Of a stretch of DNA of 64,000 bases, positions 22,519 to 34,437 are shown one piece after another (within the stretch, counting starts at the first letter, position 1; each line of letters starts with the position of its first letter). Location of the stretch: contig CP154956.1 of assembly GCA_039621445.1 (NCBI GenBank), positions 18,805,547 through 18,869,546 on the forward strand. Direction: 5' to 3'. This stretch comes from Euglena gracilis. Lineage: Eukaryota > Euglenida > Euglenophyceae > Euglenales. Both the position numbers and the translations under genes were made by a program. The notes under the pieces are model-generated. The model was not told the DNA's origin, ran no database searches, and saw only the letters and a list, made by a program, of their open reading frames with translations.

Positions 22519-22572
22519 ACACACAGGCACAGAACACACAAACACACAACACGCACAAAACACACACACAAC

Positions 22573-22605
<33 letters not shown>

Positions 22606-22680
22606 AAACACACGCAAACAAAAAGCACACAACACACACAACACACAACACACACTCACACACTCACACACGCGCACATT
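22519..22680. repeat. CA-rich microsatellite
   Basis: Imperfect CA with AACACAC units. Part of it appears inverted in unit 2 as GT at 44660-44780; unit 2 also keeps a CA part at 44299-44380. Confidence 0.8.
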
Positions 22681-22972
22681 AAACTCATGCGCACACGCAA
22701 AAAAATACTGGTTCGATCAGGATGCGTGCGCCTGGGTGGGTCGAATTTGTGCCGTCCAGAGACAAACTAATCTTTTGCGACATTTATTGTGGATGCCAGA
22801 ATTCCCACGAAGCTGGTTTAAAAACTCTGTTGTTTATCGGGATAGGGGCTGCGGCAAGTCCAAATTCAGTTAGTGGGCTTCCGGCTGAAATTTTTACGAC
22901 GACACAAAGGAGGTTGGCCGCCCACTCGGTCTTTCTGAACCCACTTGCTCACTGGGCCAAAGGATTTGCACT

Positions 22973-25202
22973 GTCCCATCGGTCGGCCCCCATCTCGTCT
23001 CTGGCCCCACTGGCTTTGGCCAGAAGTTCATTGCGCGGCCCTCCGTGCGAATGGACGACCCCAGGATTATGCCTCTGTATGTCCGGAGCTGCTGTTGGGA
23101 GGGGGGGGGGGCTATCTGGACTCCCCTTTTTCCCCTAAGGTCCAACAATAGGCCAATAAATTTGCCTGTGTGTCTTGCAATCAGTTTTCCTGCTGTGAAA
23201 CTGGTGTTTGAGCAAGGTCGGCTCCTCCTGCCCTATGGAGTCTGGTGATCTCATCCTGCTTTGTTCTCAATTGCATTTTGCCGTATGACACAAGGTGTCG
23301 GTAGTAAACTTCAGTGCAATGAATCTTTGTCAGAAGCAATGCCTCCTGACAGGGGCATGCATATTGCACATTTTTCATGAAGGACCAACCATTTCTCAGA
23401 CAAGTGGCAAGCACTGCTCAGAAATCTGCCATTACCGGGGGGGGGGGGAATTGGATGCCGAAAAAATTGATTGGGAAAAAAATTGGCGTACAGAAATCCT
23501 GCCAAATTTTTCCCGGCCTTTTTTGAAAATCCTGCCTCAAAATTTTGAAAATCACCCTTTTTCCAGTCACCTTGGATACAAAACCTGCCAATTTTTTCCG
23601 GGCCGTTTTCAGGTTTGGCACCAGTTTTTTCGGCTTCCAATTTTGTCGGGTCTAATTTTATCTAGCTTCAATTCCCCCCCCCCCCGGTAAAACAGATCAC
23701 ATGATTCAGACAAGGAGACTAGCGGGTAGGAGTTATTAGTCGAGATTATTAAAGGCCGTGGACGAGAATGCATGAATTTGACGTCCACACTTTCTTTCAG
23801 CTTTTGCCCCTCCGAACGTTTCTTTCTGATACATTATCGACACATTGTTTCATTTTAATTGTTCAAATCCGAAGAGTGCCAAATGTGCCAAAATCGGGCA
23901 AAATTGGTTGAAAATGGATGCCCACCCCAAAAATTCTTGGGCTTTAATTGATATTTTGCATGATGTGCATTTTTTTTCCATTTACAAGTTTGTGCATTCT
24001 TGGTCCGGTTTGACCCCAGGGCAGACCCACTTGGGACCATACTCCCCCCGGGGGTCTTTTTTTTTTCTTCAGCCAACCCAGATTAGGGCTCCCAGGGGGG
24101 GGGGGTCGTTAAACGACACCACGATTTAAAACGTCAAGGCCATCCCACCGCCCCAGTCCAGAAGCAGCCCCGACCCGCGACGGCAGTCTGCCTTGCTGAG
24201 CCCCATCATTGACACGCATCGTCCCGGTCATCAGTTCACTTACCAAAAGGGGTAATGAATGGTACAAATTGTTGTGGGAAAATTCTGGAGTAACTGAGTT
24301 TTGTTCCAGTGTTTTCGCAACCATTTCATGGATGCGTCCAAGATTTTTCCTGTAAATTTTTTTTAAAAAATCCAATTTCTTCTAATGAACACCAAAACTT
24401 TCTTTCTTGGGATGCACTTTTGTTCCAAATCACCCATTGGAATGTATATTGATGATCCAAAAGTGAAAGAATGTACTCTTTGCTTTATTTTCAATTTACA
24501 GTTTAGAATTTCACCAATTTTTGAGTGTTGGATTAGGGGAAACCTCGGAATTTTGCTGTGAATTCTGATGTATTTTCTTGGGAAATGGGTTCACGAGATT
24601 TTCCCGTCCAGAATTCTTCCCGGCCGTTTTAGGTGGGCATCCAGGATTTTCCCCAGGGAGTCGTCCAATTTTTTTTCCGACACATTTTTTCATGTGGGCA
24701 ATTGTTCCCGGTCAGCAAGCACCCACGACCAACTAGGGCCAACCAGTGGTTGGCTAGGGCCGACCAGGTGCGACCAGGGCCGACTGCGATTTTCAGGGCC
24801 CCCAAAGGCCGAAAAGTGCTTGAAAGAGCTTGTTGTTGCATTCTGTGTTTACATTGCATGGTAAATGAATACTTTTTATTGGCATCCCCCCCCCCCGCCT
24901 GTGGCCAACTATTTGCCAACTGAGACCAGGGACCGGGGGAAGCAAGGGCCAACTGGAGTACCAAAATGAGAAGTGACCATAGGTGCCTTGCCGGACAGAT
25001 CCCACCCCCCACCCCCGGGGGATGGGTTCATCCAAGTGGTGGATGGTTTTTCAGTTGGTCATCCCAACCCAGCCGGAGAAGGGGGAAAAAATGATTTTGG
25101 GTGTTTGGTCAGGATGAGTGGGTTCCCGCCCCGAGGGGGGGGGGGAGGGTTGGTGGGTGGATATGCACTGGCTCTGAAAGGGGATAAAGTGCCTGCGTAT
25201 CA
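22973..25202. other. Spacer between unit 1 and unit 2, no gene identified
   Basis: No counterpart after unit 2. Contains the element 23432-23690 and short C/G palindromes (24890, 25006, 25130). Otherwise AT-rich with no open frame I would defend. Confidence 0.5.
23432..23690. mobile_element. TTACCGGGG-type inverted-repeat element
   Basis: TTACC plus a G-run then AATTGGATGCC, and the complement TTCAATT plus a C-run then GGTAA. Lies in the spacer between units, so no empty site is available. Confidence 0.6.
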
Positions 25203-26789
25203 AGTGGATCTGTGGTCTTGGCGCTCCTCTCCCTCGCTAGCAGCCCTCCCCCCGTAGGACCGACGCAGTGAGCGGCTTCTGCTGCCGTGTGTTGTTGTCT
25301 TGATGTCCCTGCCCACCGGCTTCACTGGAAGTAGGTTGCCCCCCACAGTGGGGAGTGGGGCATCCACTTCAGTGGGGTGGTTGGTTTTCTGCCTGGTTGA
25401 CGTTGCACCCTTCGCACAGAAGGGTGTGCCCTCCTCCCTGAAGCCCGGAGGTGGCCTCAGGCAAACGGTCAGGTATTACAGGATGGGACTTGCAGCCATG
25501 CTGTCTGACTGTACCCCCCACAGAGGGTGTAGTTTTTGTTTCGGAGTTGATTGGCTGTTTTTTTTTTTTTGGTGCCGGATCCCATGCCGAGCTGGCAGGG
25601 TCGGCCAGAATTGGTCAAAGGTAACCCACTCAGCGGCAAAAATGATCTATTTTTTGTCTAAAATCCATTGATTTTGGGCTTTTTTTTTGCTGAATGATTA
25701 GATCGAAGGACCTTAGGGGGGGAAGCGATTGACCTTTGTTTGAAAGAGGAAAGTGGCCTAGGTCTTGTCAAGTAGTTGATTGGCACATGTGCATGATTTT
25801 TGTTCATTTTCTTGCAATGCTGAATTAGCCGGATTGAAGAGGCATTTTTTTTCGGTGTCTGAATTTGGCCTTCTAGACAGTTAAGGATGAAGCGATACGT
25901 CGATCCCCCCCCCGCCCGCTGAGGGTGTTTCACCACCCGTTCTGATCGTTGTAGCAATTGAGTGAAGGTTGGTTTTCCCAATCAGCATCCGCCCAAAGAG
26001 AGGGGAGGTTTTGGAAGTTCAAATCTCAATTTATTTCGGAAGTTAAAGACTCCCCCTCCCCCACCAGGCTTATTTTCCCCCCCCCCCCCCCCGGGGGGGG
26101 TGCCTGTTGCTATTGGGGGCACTAGACACCTCCCCCCCCCCAGGGGGGAGGGGGTCGGTTTTTGTACCCCGGTGCTTGCTGACCCGGCCAATTCTGCTTT
26201 GAATTTGGCCGTTTTCAGGCCAAAGCGCCGGGGGGGGGGGGGTGTTATCCCAAAACTCGACCCGTCCGGGGGTCGAAAGTGCCCAAACCCCCTGCCCAGG
26301 GATAGATGGGAAGCCCTTCTGTTCAGTTTTGAGGTAGGTGGTAAGGGAGGGTGTGCCCCCCTCCTCCTGGGGGGTAAGGTGCTTGGTGGGGGACAGGGGC
26401 GGTCCACCCACCGCCCCTCCTCCGCAGGTTCGAAAGTTACGAAAGTTTTCCTTCCGGCGTGGTGCGCAGGAAAATGAATAAAAAAATGCCTTTTTTGAGA
26501 ACATTGCACATTTTTCGGTGTTTTCATATCACAAGTGTTTTTTTTTTTTTTGCAACAAGGCTGCTTCCAATCGTTCAAATATGCATTTTGTGAATTCACC
26601 TCGCATTCATCTCAAAAGGGTCCTGCCAATGACCACACGTGTGATGGCAGGCGCAGTTCCTGAATCGTGGTACCAATTACAATTGGACCAATCGTATTAA
26701 TTTAAGGTTTGGACCCCTCCCCCCAGGGGTCTTTTTTTGACCCCGAAATCGACCCCCAAACAGTTGAACACACCAATCCCGGGACATCG

Positions 26790-27491
26790 CAGGGTTTCCC
26801 GCTGATTCGTACACGAATAAGTACGAATAAGTACGAATAAGTATGAATTGCCGAGATCTGCCAAAATACGAATAAGTACGAATAAGTACGAATAAGTACG
26901 AATGAAAAATTCCCAGATACGAATAAGTACGAATTGCCAAGTGGAAAAAGGTACAATTTTTTACACCATTGCACTGAGTTGAAGGGCCCTCACACTTCTC
27001 TGTATGCGATGCATATCTTACGCTGCAGGATGCCTCATGTCCTCTTTTCCCTCTGAAAATGATGCAGCTGCCACTCGGAGACCTGCATGTTTTGCAATGG
27101 TGACTGCGAAGAACGCTTTGCACACCATTGAACAATCCGCTCGTTTCATCTTGAGTATTTGTTCGTGCATGGCATGCTGGACAACATCAGTCGCAAAGAA
27201 GGAATGTGTTTTTCCTGTACTGTTTTGTATTTTTTTTCTCACACCGATTTTTTTTCTTCACAAATTTCGCCAGAATGAGTTCGTCAAGTGAATGACCTGT
27301 TTTCCTTGCTTTGCCGGTTTCAGAACATTGAAGATGTGCCCAAGGAAGCATACCAAATGGTCACCTATTGCTATATATGGCCCTTTTTTGAAGTACGAAT
27401 AAGTACGAATAAGTACGAATAAGTACGAATAAGTACGAATAAGTACGAATGGGCTCGGGAGTCCCCAAGTACGAATCAGTGGGAAACCCTG
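26790..27491. mobile_element. CAGGG-type element with AAGTACGAAT tandem repeats, 7-bp TSD
   Basis: Ends CAGGGTTTCCCGCTGATTCG and its complement (CAGTGGGAAACCCTG). GACATCG at 26783-26789 and 27492-27498. Unit 1 keeps the empty site (near 1727-1733). Arrays of AAGTACGAAT units at both ends. Confidence 0.88.
27018..27242 (-). CDS. Open frame inside the AAGTACGAAT element, unknown
   Basis: 74 codons on the minus strand, with ATDVVQHAMHEQILKMKRAD and CKAFFAVTIAKHAGLRVAA. Its composition is protein-like, but I recognise no family; it may be a remnant. Confidence 0.2.
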   Translation of the reverse strand: MRKKIQNSTGKTHSFFATDVVQHAMHEQILKMKRADCSMVCKAFFAVTIAKHAGLRVAAASFSEGKEDMRHPAA

Positions 27492-27572
27492 GACATCGGT
27501 TTGAAAAAACCAGGACACCCTTGGGTTTTTGAGCTGGGGGTTTCCATGCTTGAAATTGGAGCTTTGTGGTGG

Positions 27573-27709
27573 TACCCCCCCCCCCCTAGTCGTACGACCA
27601 CCCCTCATTTACGACCACCCCCCGGTCACAGGTTGCAGGTCATGGGGGCGTTCACCCCCCCCCGGTTACAGGTTGCAGGAACCCGGTCATACAACTAGGG
27701 GGGGGGGTA
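27573..27709. mobile_element. TACCCC-type element with CGACCACCCC motifs
   Basis: Starts TACCCC(n)CTAGTCGTACG and ends ACAACTAGGGG(n)TA. Inside: CATTTACGACCACCCCCC and GGTTGCAGG. Missing from unit 1. The same motifs recur at 52310-53100. Confidence 0.65.
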
Positions 27710-28194
27710 GCACAAAATTGGTCTTTCGTGGTAGCGGTTGGTCAAAATTTGGAGGCCATTAAAGGTAAAAGAGGGTTTGGCATGAATTCTTGAATAATGA
27801 ATTCCTTCCATCCTCTATCATCGTTATCAATAGCGGTGGTTTCCAAGTTGTGTTTTTTTTGTTTTTTTTTCAGTTTTTGGGTAAGACCTTCTGCCATGGC
27901 GTCGCCTGACAACCTCCTCAGCTCAGAGGCTGGAAAATCCGAGCTGGCTGCACAAACTCTGGAAGCGAAGCAGCCATCAGTAGTCACAGCCACTCAGATT
28001 TACAAATTGCGCTCATTTCTCATTTTAACTCGGTTTTTTAAAGGTGCTGATGTGAAAGGCTGGCAACTTTTCCGAAACCTGGCGCCTGGTGCCCCCATCG
28101 GTCCACACAGTGAGCTCTGATTGGTGTCATCATATTCACCCCTCCCCCCCTGGAAAGTTGGTACCCAAGCGATCTTCACCAAGCTCACACCAGA

Positions 28195-28258
28195 CACACC
28201 TGACTGAGGTGTGACAGGTGTGGTGATTGTGTGACAACCGTGACAGGTGTGACCGGTG
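28195..28258. promoter_or_regulatory. T-box-like repeats upstream of exon A, copy 2
   Basis: The same block as in copy 1 with some changes: ACACACCT, AGGTGTGA, AGGTGTGG, GTGTGACA and AGGTGTGA. Position relative to the ATG is kept. Confidence 0.4.
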
Positions 28259-28411
28259 TCCACAAAGAATGTATCACGCGTTTTTATTGTGTGTATTGGT
28301 GTTATTCATTTCAGTTTTTTTATTTCCCATTTTTTTTATTTTTTTTAATTAAGACAACCCGCCCGTGGGGTTTCTTCTCTCCCTCAGTTATTTCAGTCTT
28401 TCTACGGCACG

Positions 28412-28581
28412 ATGCCTGACACTGCTGTCGCTTCCCCCCGCGAACAGCCCTACACGGCCGTGGTCGCCATGGAGTCGCAGGACGAGTGCATCACGGGCAC
28501 TGTGGTCGAAGACAGGCCAGAGGGAGACCCATACCCCTCCTTCCCCCCAACGTCCTGAATCCGGCTTTCTGCTTCGAGTTC
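28412..28581 (+). CDS. Exon A, copy 2
   Basis: ATG start, MPDTAVASPREQPYTAVVA, then ECITGTVVEDRPEGDP. TGA at 28556-28558 where copy 1 has CGA. Donor GTGAGT follows 28581. Confidence 0.6.
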
Positions 28582-28693
28582 GTGAGTCTGTTCCCTGTTG
28601 TGTAATTTTTCAAATGTGCTACCTCTTGCTTTCAAATCGCGGGTCGCCTGCTTCTGAACATTGGGGCCCGTGGTGCCTGGCCCCGAATGCTGA

Positions 28694-28798
28694 TCGATGC
28701 TGATCAGAATGCTGATTCGATGCTGGGCGATGCTGGGCGATGCTGGGCGATGCTGAGCGATGCTGGGCGATGCTGGGCGATGCTGGGCGATGCTGGAT
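28694..28798. repeat. CGATGCTGGG tandem array (left)
   Basis: Ten-base units GATGCTGGGC, about nine copies. Direct counterpart at 29932-29963. Both bracket a segment found only in unit 2. Confidence 0.85.
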
Positions 28799-29234
28799 TA
28801 TTTGAGACCAGAGGTGGGGTTTCGATGCTGGGGATGCATTTTTTTGTATGTTTGTATGTTTGAAGAATTAAACCCATTTTTGGGATAATTTCCCCACAAA
28901 TCTCCAGAATTACACCCAGCTTGGACATTTTGTATCAATTTTTGCTAATTTTGGGGCTATTTTGCACTGGTTTGGCAAATATTGGGCCAATTTGGGTCAA
29001 TATGAGCACATTTTTTGGCATTTTTGGCCATTTTGCGCTATTTTGGTGATTTTGGGTTATTTATCACAATCTTTTGTGGACATTGTTGGCGTTTTTTGGG
29101 CAATTTTAGGTTATTTCAAGCCATTTTAGGTCATTTTTGGTTGCTTTTGGGGGCTTTTTGTGTCATTTTTGGGCTTTTTGTGGTCATTTTTTTGGGCTTT
29201 TTGTGGTCATTTTGGCTTGATTGGGAGCCAATGG

Positions 29235-29630
29235 ATGAAGATATTGGGCAAGCTGCAAATACTGGACAAAATGCATTGAATGCAGATACTGGACAAGATG
29301 CAGTGGTTGCAGATATTGGACAAGATGCAGATGCTGGACAAGATGCAGTGGAGCAGATGCTGAACAAGAATTAGATACAAGGCAAGACGCAGGTACTGGA
29401 CAAGATGCACACACTGGACAAGATACGATGGATACAAGTACTGGACCAGATGCAACGTAGGTTGATATTGGACAAGATGGACAGGATGCAGATGCTGGAC
29501 AAGGTGCAATGGATGCAGATATTAGACAAGATGCAACGGATGCAGAGACTGGACAAGATGGAGATGCTGGGCAAGATGCAGATGCTGGGCAAGATGCAGA
29601 CATTAGATAAGATGCGGATATTGGATTGGC
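29235..29630. repeat. Minisatellite of ACAAGATGCAGATGCTGG units
   Basis: About 20 degenerate units of roughly 18 bp. Being a multiple of three it gives long repetitive open frames on both strands; I do not take these as genes. Confidence 0.8.
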
Positions 29631-29931
29631 CAAACGAAATGAGAAAGTAGGGGAGATGCTTGTGGCCAATGGTCTAAAATTGGCTTTGGCCGACCACAGT
29701 GGTCTTGTGAGCAGTCAATTTGGAAACATATCTGGCAGCAACCGCAAGCTAAAAGCGGCCAAAGGTGGGGTAAACCGGGCAAAGTCACCAAAAGTGACCA
29801 AAAGTGGCCAAGAGTGGCCAAAAGTTGTAGTAAGTGGGTTAATGACCAAATGTGGATAAAAGTGGATGAATTGTATGCAGATGCTGTAGTGATGCTTTGG
29901 GGGCAGGTATCTGAGTGAATCTGCTTCAAAG

Positions 29932-29963
29932 GCGATGCTGGGCGATGCTGGGCGATGCTGGGC
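29932..29963. repeat. CGATGCTGGG tandem array (right)
   Basis: Three units, same orientation as the left array; closes the unit-2-specific segment of about 1.3 kb. Confidence 0.75.
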
Positions 29964-30359
29964 CCAAGGGCATGGCTGACCAGAGGTGCTTGCCCACTGG
30001 GTGGACCAGCAACCTTTTTATTTCTTCGAAGAATAATAAATTGGCAAAGAAACCAAAACAGAATTGATTTCAAAATTGAAATTGATTATAATAATGAATT
30101 TGTTGTATGATTTTTTGTCACGCCAAGTGCCATTGACGATCCTCAAATCGGAGTATATATTTATATTTATATATATGCATGTGTGTGTTATTTTATATAT
30201 ACATATATAATCTTGTTCAAGTCTGGTTCAAATAAACCCTGCAACAAAAAAAATTAACATTTTCGATTTCAGGTTCGTTCTTTGTAAACAGGGCCAAATT
30301 TCATAGGGAAAAAAATCAGAAAAAATGAATGGGAAAAGGCAAAAAAATGATCTTTGAAC

Positions 30360-30455
30360 CTATATATATATATATATATATCAAATAATATATCATATAT
30401 ATTTATATATTTATATATATATACATAAATACATACATATATATATATATATATT
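30360..30455. repeat. TA microsatellite, unit 2
   Basis: TATATA tracts in intron A-B of copy 2; copy 1 has a much shorter TA-rich stretch at about 8156-8235. Confidence 0.8.
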
Positions 30456-30748
30456 ATGCCAAAAAAATTTATACCCCCTCGAGTTTTGTGGGTGGGTATT
30501 CAACCCCAACCAATTGTGTAGAAACACTGCATTTTCAACAACAACAACAGCAACAGCAGCAATAGTAATAGCAATAATAACATATTGAAGTGCTTTAGTT
30601 CATCAAAATTGGTTGGACGATTTAGGATGTATTTTTTTTTGCCTTTTTCAAGATGTTTTTTTCCTGTGTCTGGCCACCAAAGAGCATTTGGGAATTGGGG
30701 GCTGTGCAACATGATTCTTTATCAATGTCAGTATCCACCTGTGGAAAT

Positions 30749-30961
30749 CAGGGGTTTTTTTAGTCGTGGACCCCGGGGGGGGGGGTTGGGTTGGTGGGTC
30801 CGGCTGAGCCCCCCCCCCCACGGGGGGCTGGGATATACTTTTCGGCGCTGAAGGCGCCCAAATTTTTTGAAATGGTGCTATTTTTAGCACTTTTTGCGAT
30901 TTTCGGCCATTTTTTTGGTGGGTCCCCCGGGACCCCCCCCCCCGGTCTTAAATAACCCCTG
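30749..30961. mobile_element. CAGGGGTTTTTT-type element (213 bp), 8-bp TSD
   Basis: Ends CAGGGGTTTTTTTAGTC and GGTCTTAAATAACCCCTG. Flanks GTGGAAAT and GTGGAGAT. Empty in copy 1 at 8682-8689. Similar elements at about 53336-53530 and ending near 63165. Confidence 0.85.
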
Positions 30962-31123
30962 GTGGAGATTCATGTGTGTTTGGCTCTCTTCCCAACTTTT
31001 GCGCATCGTCTGTCGTTTGAAATGCTGTTTGCCAATGCACCATTTCCAGGACACTCAGACATTTCGCCATTGAGTCCAACACCCCCCCCCGCCCCAATTT
31101 GTGGAGACCCCACCTGCCGGCAG

Positions 31124-31266
31124 CACGAGAAGGACATGCATGCCCTTCATTCCCGCCCATGGCCCGGTTAACAGCCACACTGCACCGACACCGGCGTGCC
31201 GGGCCATGCCCCCACTTGCACAGTGGGTCCATCTTGGAGACCCCCGAATCCCGGCTCCACCCATCG
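31124..31266 (+). CDS. Exon B, copy 2
   Basis: Same limits as copy 1 (CAG acceptor, GTGGGC donor). Encodes ILETPESRL in the frame favoured by third-position changes. Confidence 0.5.
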
Positions 31267-31736
31267 GTGGGCATTATGCCCGATTCGCAGAAGCCCAGTA
31301 GAACCCCGGAGGGGCAGCTGGTCCAAATTTGGCTAGTGGAAATCTGAGGAGACGGCCACCCGCTGGAAGGCTAGCCAGTGGAATTTTTTTTCCTGTGACC
31401 GGCGCGGAGAAAAAAATCGACCCCCAAAAGTTGCCAAAGAATGCCCATTTGGGCAATTGGGGGTGGGGGGTCATTTCAACAAATCGGCAAAAAAAACACA
31501 TCAACAACCACATTTCTACCTCAGTGTGCAGTGCTAGAGGACATTTTTTTCCAGTGTAGGGGACCCAGACCCCCCGGGGAGGAGGCTCTACCAAGAGGCT
31601 TTTTTCCAGTATCCAGCAAAATGGCCAGCCAGTGATTCTTCCTGTCTGAGGGGTCCCCACTTACCCCCCACCTGGAACTCTTGCCAGGCTGAATCCCCGG
31701 GGCCGGGTTTGCAGTCAGCAATCAAGACAACCTCAG

Positions 31737-31875
31737 AAGGGGACCAGCTCCCCCGATGGCCCCGCATCGTCTCACGCGTCGCGGACGGGACGTGGTCCAG
31801 CGTGTACCACGTGTGCGACGAGGACTACGGCCGGTCCTACGCCCTGAAGATGATCCCCATCGAGGCCCAGGGGGG
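31737..31875 (+). CDS. Exon C, copy 2: glycine loop and ATP lysine
   Basis: 139 bp as in copy 1. Encodes [11 protein letters not shown] and SYALKMIPIEAQ. A one-base deletion relative to copy 1 lies just upstream (near 31729) and favours the acceptor at 31736. Proposed GC donor. Confidence 0.7.
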
Positions 31876-32135
31876 GCAGCACACATCGCATGCGATACGC
31901 ATGCTATGGAAAGGGGTGCCATCTTTTTGCCATCAAATTTCGTCGAACCCAATGGAATTCGGAAGGTCCTTTTTCATATTACACAGTTTGGTAATATTTT
32001 TTTAAAACACAAAACACAGAACCATGCTTGGTTTTTTTTAAGATTTATTGGAATGGTCAATTCAACCGAAGTTTAGTTCCGTTGGGTCCATTTGCCTCCT
32101 GCTGGCCGCCCTGCTAATGGGGCGAACGTGCGCAG

Positions 32136-32243
32136 TGCGTTCGCTCGTGCCGCCACCTTAAAGCAGCTGAAGCACCCGAACATCGTGAAGTACCACAGTC
32201 ATTTCATCCACGCCTACAGCGGAGTCAATTGTTTCTGTTGCCT
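32136..32243 (+). CDS. Exon D, copy 2
   Basis: 108 bp, CGCAG acceptor and GTATGA donor. Encodes [20 protein letters not shown]. Confidence 0.75.
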
Positions 32244-32663
32244 GTATGATGTGCTTCCTTTTCCCTGCGGATTTCTGTCCCTGCTCCTTTCTCGTTCAAT
32301 TAGCAATATGTTGTTTGCCTGTTTTTTTTTAAACAAAAGAATGTATTCCCCCCAAAAATGGATTTTTAAACGTCTTATTGGCCATGCCCAATTTTGGCAT
32401 GCGCCCCAGGTGACGGATTTCCCCTGCGCCAGTGCGGATGGGGGGTCCACCGCCGGAGTTTAAAAAGATGAATAAAGCCAAGTAATCGTGATTTTTTCAA
32501 AAAAAATAAAGAACGGGTTTTTGAACCAAAAAAAAAACAGAAAAATAATAATGATTAAAATAATTAGAATTTTTTATGACTCTGTTTTCTTTAGCAAAAA
32601 AAGAATGATCCGGAGAGTTGATGAGTCGCCCACCCCACTGCCAGGCCTGCCCGTCCTCCACAG

Positions 32664-32752
32664 GATCGAGTTCTGCGGCAGCGGTACACTGTCCAGCTAC
32701 ATCTGGGCCAAGGCGCACCAGAAGTTGGGCATCTCCGCCTCTCACCCAGGGG
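32664..32752 (+). CDS. Exon E, copy 2: hinge
   Basis: 89 bp. [20 protein letters not shown], identical to copy 1. GTACCC donor. Confidence 0.75.
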
Positions 32753-33210
32753 GTACCCCCAGGATGGGTGTTGCGTCAGGCACCCTGGCGGGGGGGGCAG
32801 GGCTGTGCCGGAACCCACGATACCCAATGGGTGGTTATTGGGGGCCACCCACCCCCACCAGGCGTTCCCGCGTTTCAGGGGCAGGCATGGTTTTGAATGC
32901 AAGTTTTTTGTCCCAAAGTTTTTAATGCATTTTTGGGCAAGTTTTTTAAGGCCGTTTTCCAGGGCGGTCCAAGGGCTCCGGGGGATCCATCCAACATTTT
33001 TTTTTGATTTTGCTTTTTGTCCAAACGTCGAAAAGCACATTCTTTTGAATTATGGCTGGATGAACAATTTTCCAGCGAAACAAGAATGAAGTTATTCCCC
33101 TGGGGCTGTTTTTGCCAATATTTTCAAATTTTCTTCCCACCATACAGCTCGGGGGTGGCATGTGAAGAGCAGCAAAGTGATATGATGTTCTTGGCAAACT
33201 AATGAGCACT

Positions 33211-33288
33211 CTGGCAGTGTGTGTGTGTGTGTGTGTGTGTGTGAGTGGGTGGGTGGGTGGGTGGGTGGGTGGGTGGGTGGGTGGGTGT

Positions 33289-33328
<40 letters not shown>

Positions 33329-33412
33329 TGGGTGTCTGTGTGTGTGTGTGTGTGTGCGCGCGTGCGCGCGTGTGTGTGTGCGTGCGTGCGTGCCTGCGTG
33401 TGCGTGTGTGTG
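33211..33412. repeat. GT/GGGT/GCGT microsatellite in intron E-F of copy 2
   Basis: GT units, (GGGT)n at 33245-33286, then GT and GCGC parts. Not present in copy 1. Confidence 0.9.
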
Positions 33413-33528
33413 ATTGACGGCGAACGGTACCATCATGTGTTGCCAGTCTGGGTGTCTGTCATGGATTGGGGGCTGACCCACGCCCCCAAACCCCTCGACC
33501 CCAACCCAGGTCCTGTCCAAGTCTCCAG

Positions 33529-33603
33529 GGGGCGTGCCCTGGCCCCGGGTGCAGGACTTCGCCATCCAACTCGGCTCTGCGCTGGCCTACATTCACGAGC
33601 ACG
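33529..33603 (+). CDS. Exon F, copy 2: alpha-E
   Basis: 75 bp. CCAG acceptor, phase-matched on both sides. Encodes [20 protein letters not shown] then HEH. The intact counterpart of the broken copy 1 exon. Confidence 0.72.
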
Positions 33604-34305
33604 GTGGGCGCCTGTGCCATGCAGCGTTCCATCCCCATCTGTTCAGTGTGGGACAGTACCCCTTGCCCTGGCTGAGAACCTGTCCGGGTTCTGGCTTCAG
33701 ACCCCGGCCTGTCTACAGTCCCAGTCACATTCCCACAAAAAGTTGTCGGCTCAAAAGTCTTCCAGAACAATACTGGCGGCAATTTCGCGGGGGTGGGGGC
33801 AGTTGTCATCAGCCAGTTCCGGGGGAAAACTTCCACCTGAAAACGTCCAACATTGACAGGTTAAAAGCTGCTGAGCAGTAACATGGACGAGCGAGGCTTG
33901 ACCGCCAATCGGGGTAGATAGTGTCATTTTTTTAGGTGGGGGGAATGGAGGAAATTCGACGTTGCTTCCCTTGGCACTCGTGTGAGTTTTTCGCATGAAT
34001 TTGCGCCCACCGATGCTTCTCTTCAGAACGTTGATTTGGTTCTGTACTCGCTGAATTGTTGCTCTTTTCCTTGTTCTTTTGATTTTTCACCCTAAATTTG
34101 GCGTGAAAGGTTTTCAATGACCCCCCCCCCGAGGCTAGATGTGAACAAACAGCATACACAGCACAAAATTGTCCCTTATCCATTCTTTTAAGAAGGACAC
34201 CCCAACTCTGCAATGGGCAATGGGGAACCTGTATTTTGAACAAAACTTTGACGGACAAGTCTTCGCTGCTTAGACATGCCTCCCCTCCCCTTCCCCCGTC
34301 CGCAG

Positions 34306-34437
34306 GGTACTTGCACGGGGACCTGCGGCCGGGCAATATTCTGGTGATGAGGGAGCGGAAGCAGCTGAAGCTGACCAGCTTTGGCAGCCCGCTGTGGCTG
34401 GAGCGCGGGAACCACACCCCCCGCTCCATTGACCCCG
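34306..34437 (+). CDS. Exon G, copy 2: catalytic loop and SFG
   Basis: 132 bp. [36 protein letters not shown] donor (GTGGCG). Confidence 0.78.

Larger units (their letters stand above)
1..22972 (+). repeat. Segmental duplication, unit 1
   Basis: Aligns in order with 25203-44790, starting at AGTGGATCTGTGGTCTTGG in both. It includes gene copy 1, its introns and flanks. The unit may extend left of the window. Length differences come mostly from mobile elements and microsatellites. Confidence 0.85.

Noticed and set aside
25962-26599. Overlapping plus and minus open frames near the start of unit 2
   Set aside because: C/G-rich element sequence; the matching part of unit 1 does not keep the frame.
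29184-29669. Long minus-strand open frame rich in SCPASASCP-like repeats
   Set aside because: It follows from an 18-bp tandem repeat free of stops on both strands; no start context or non-repetitive domain.
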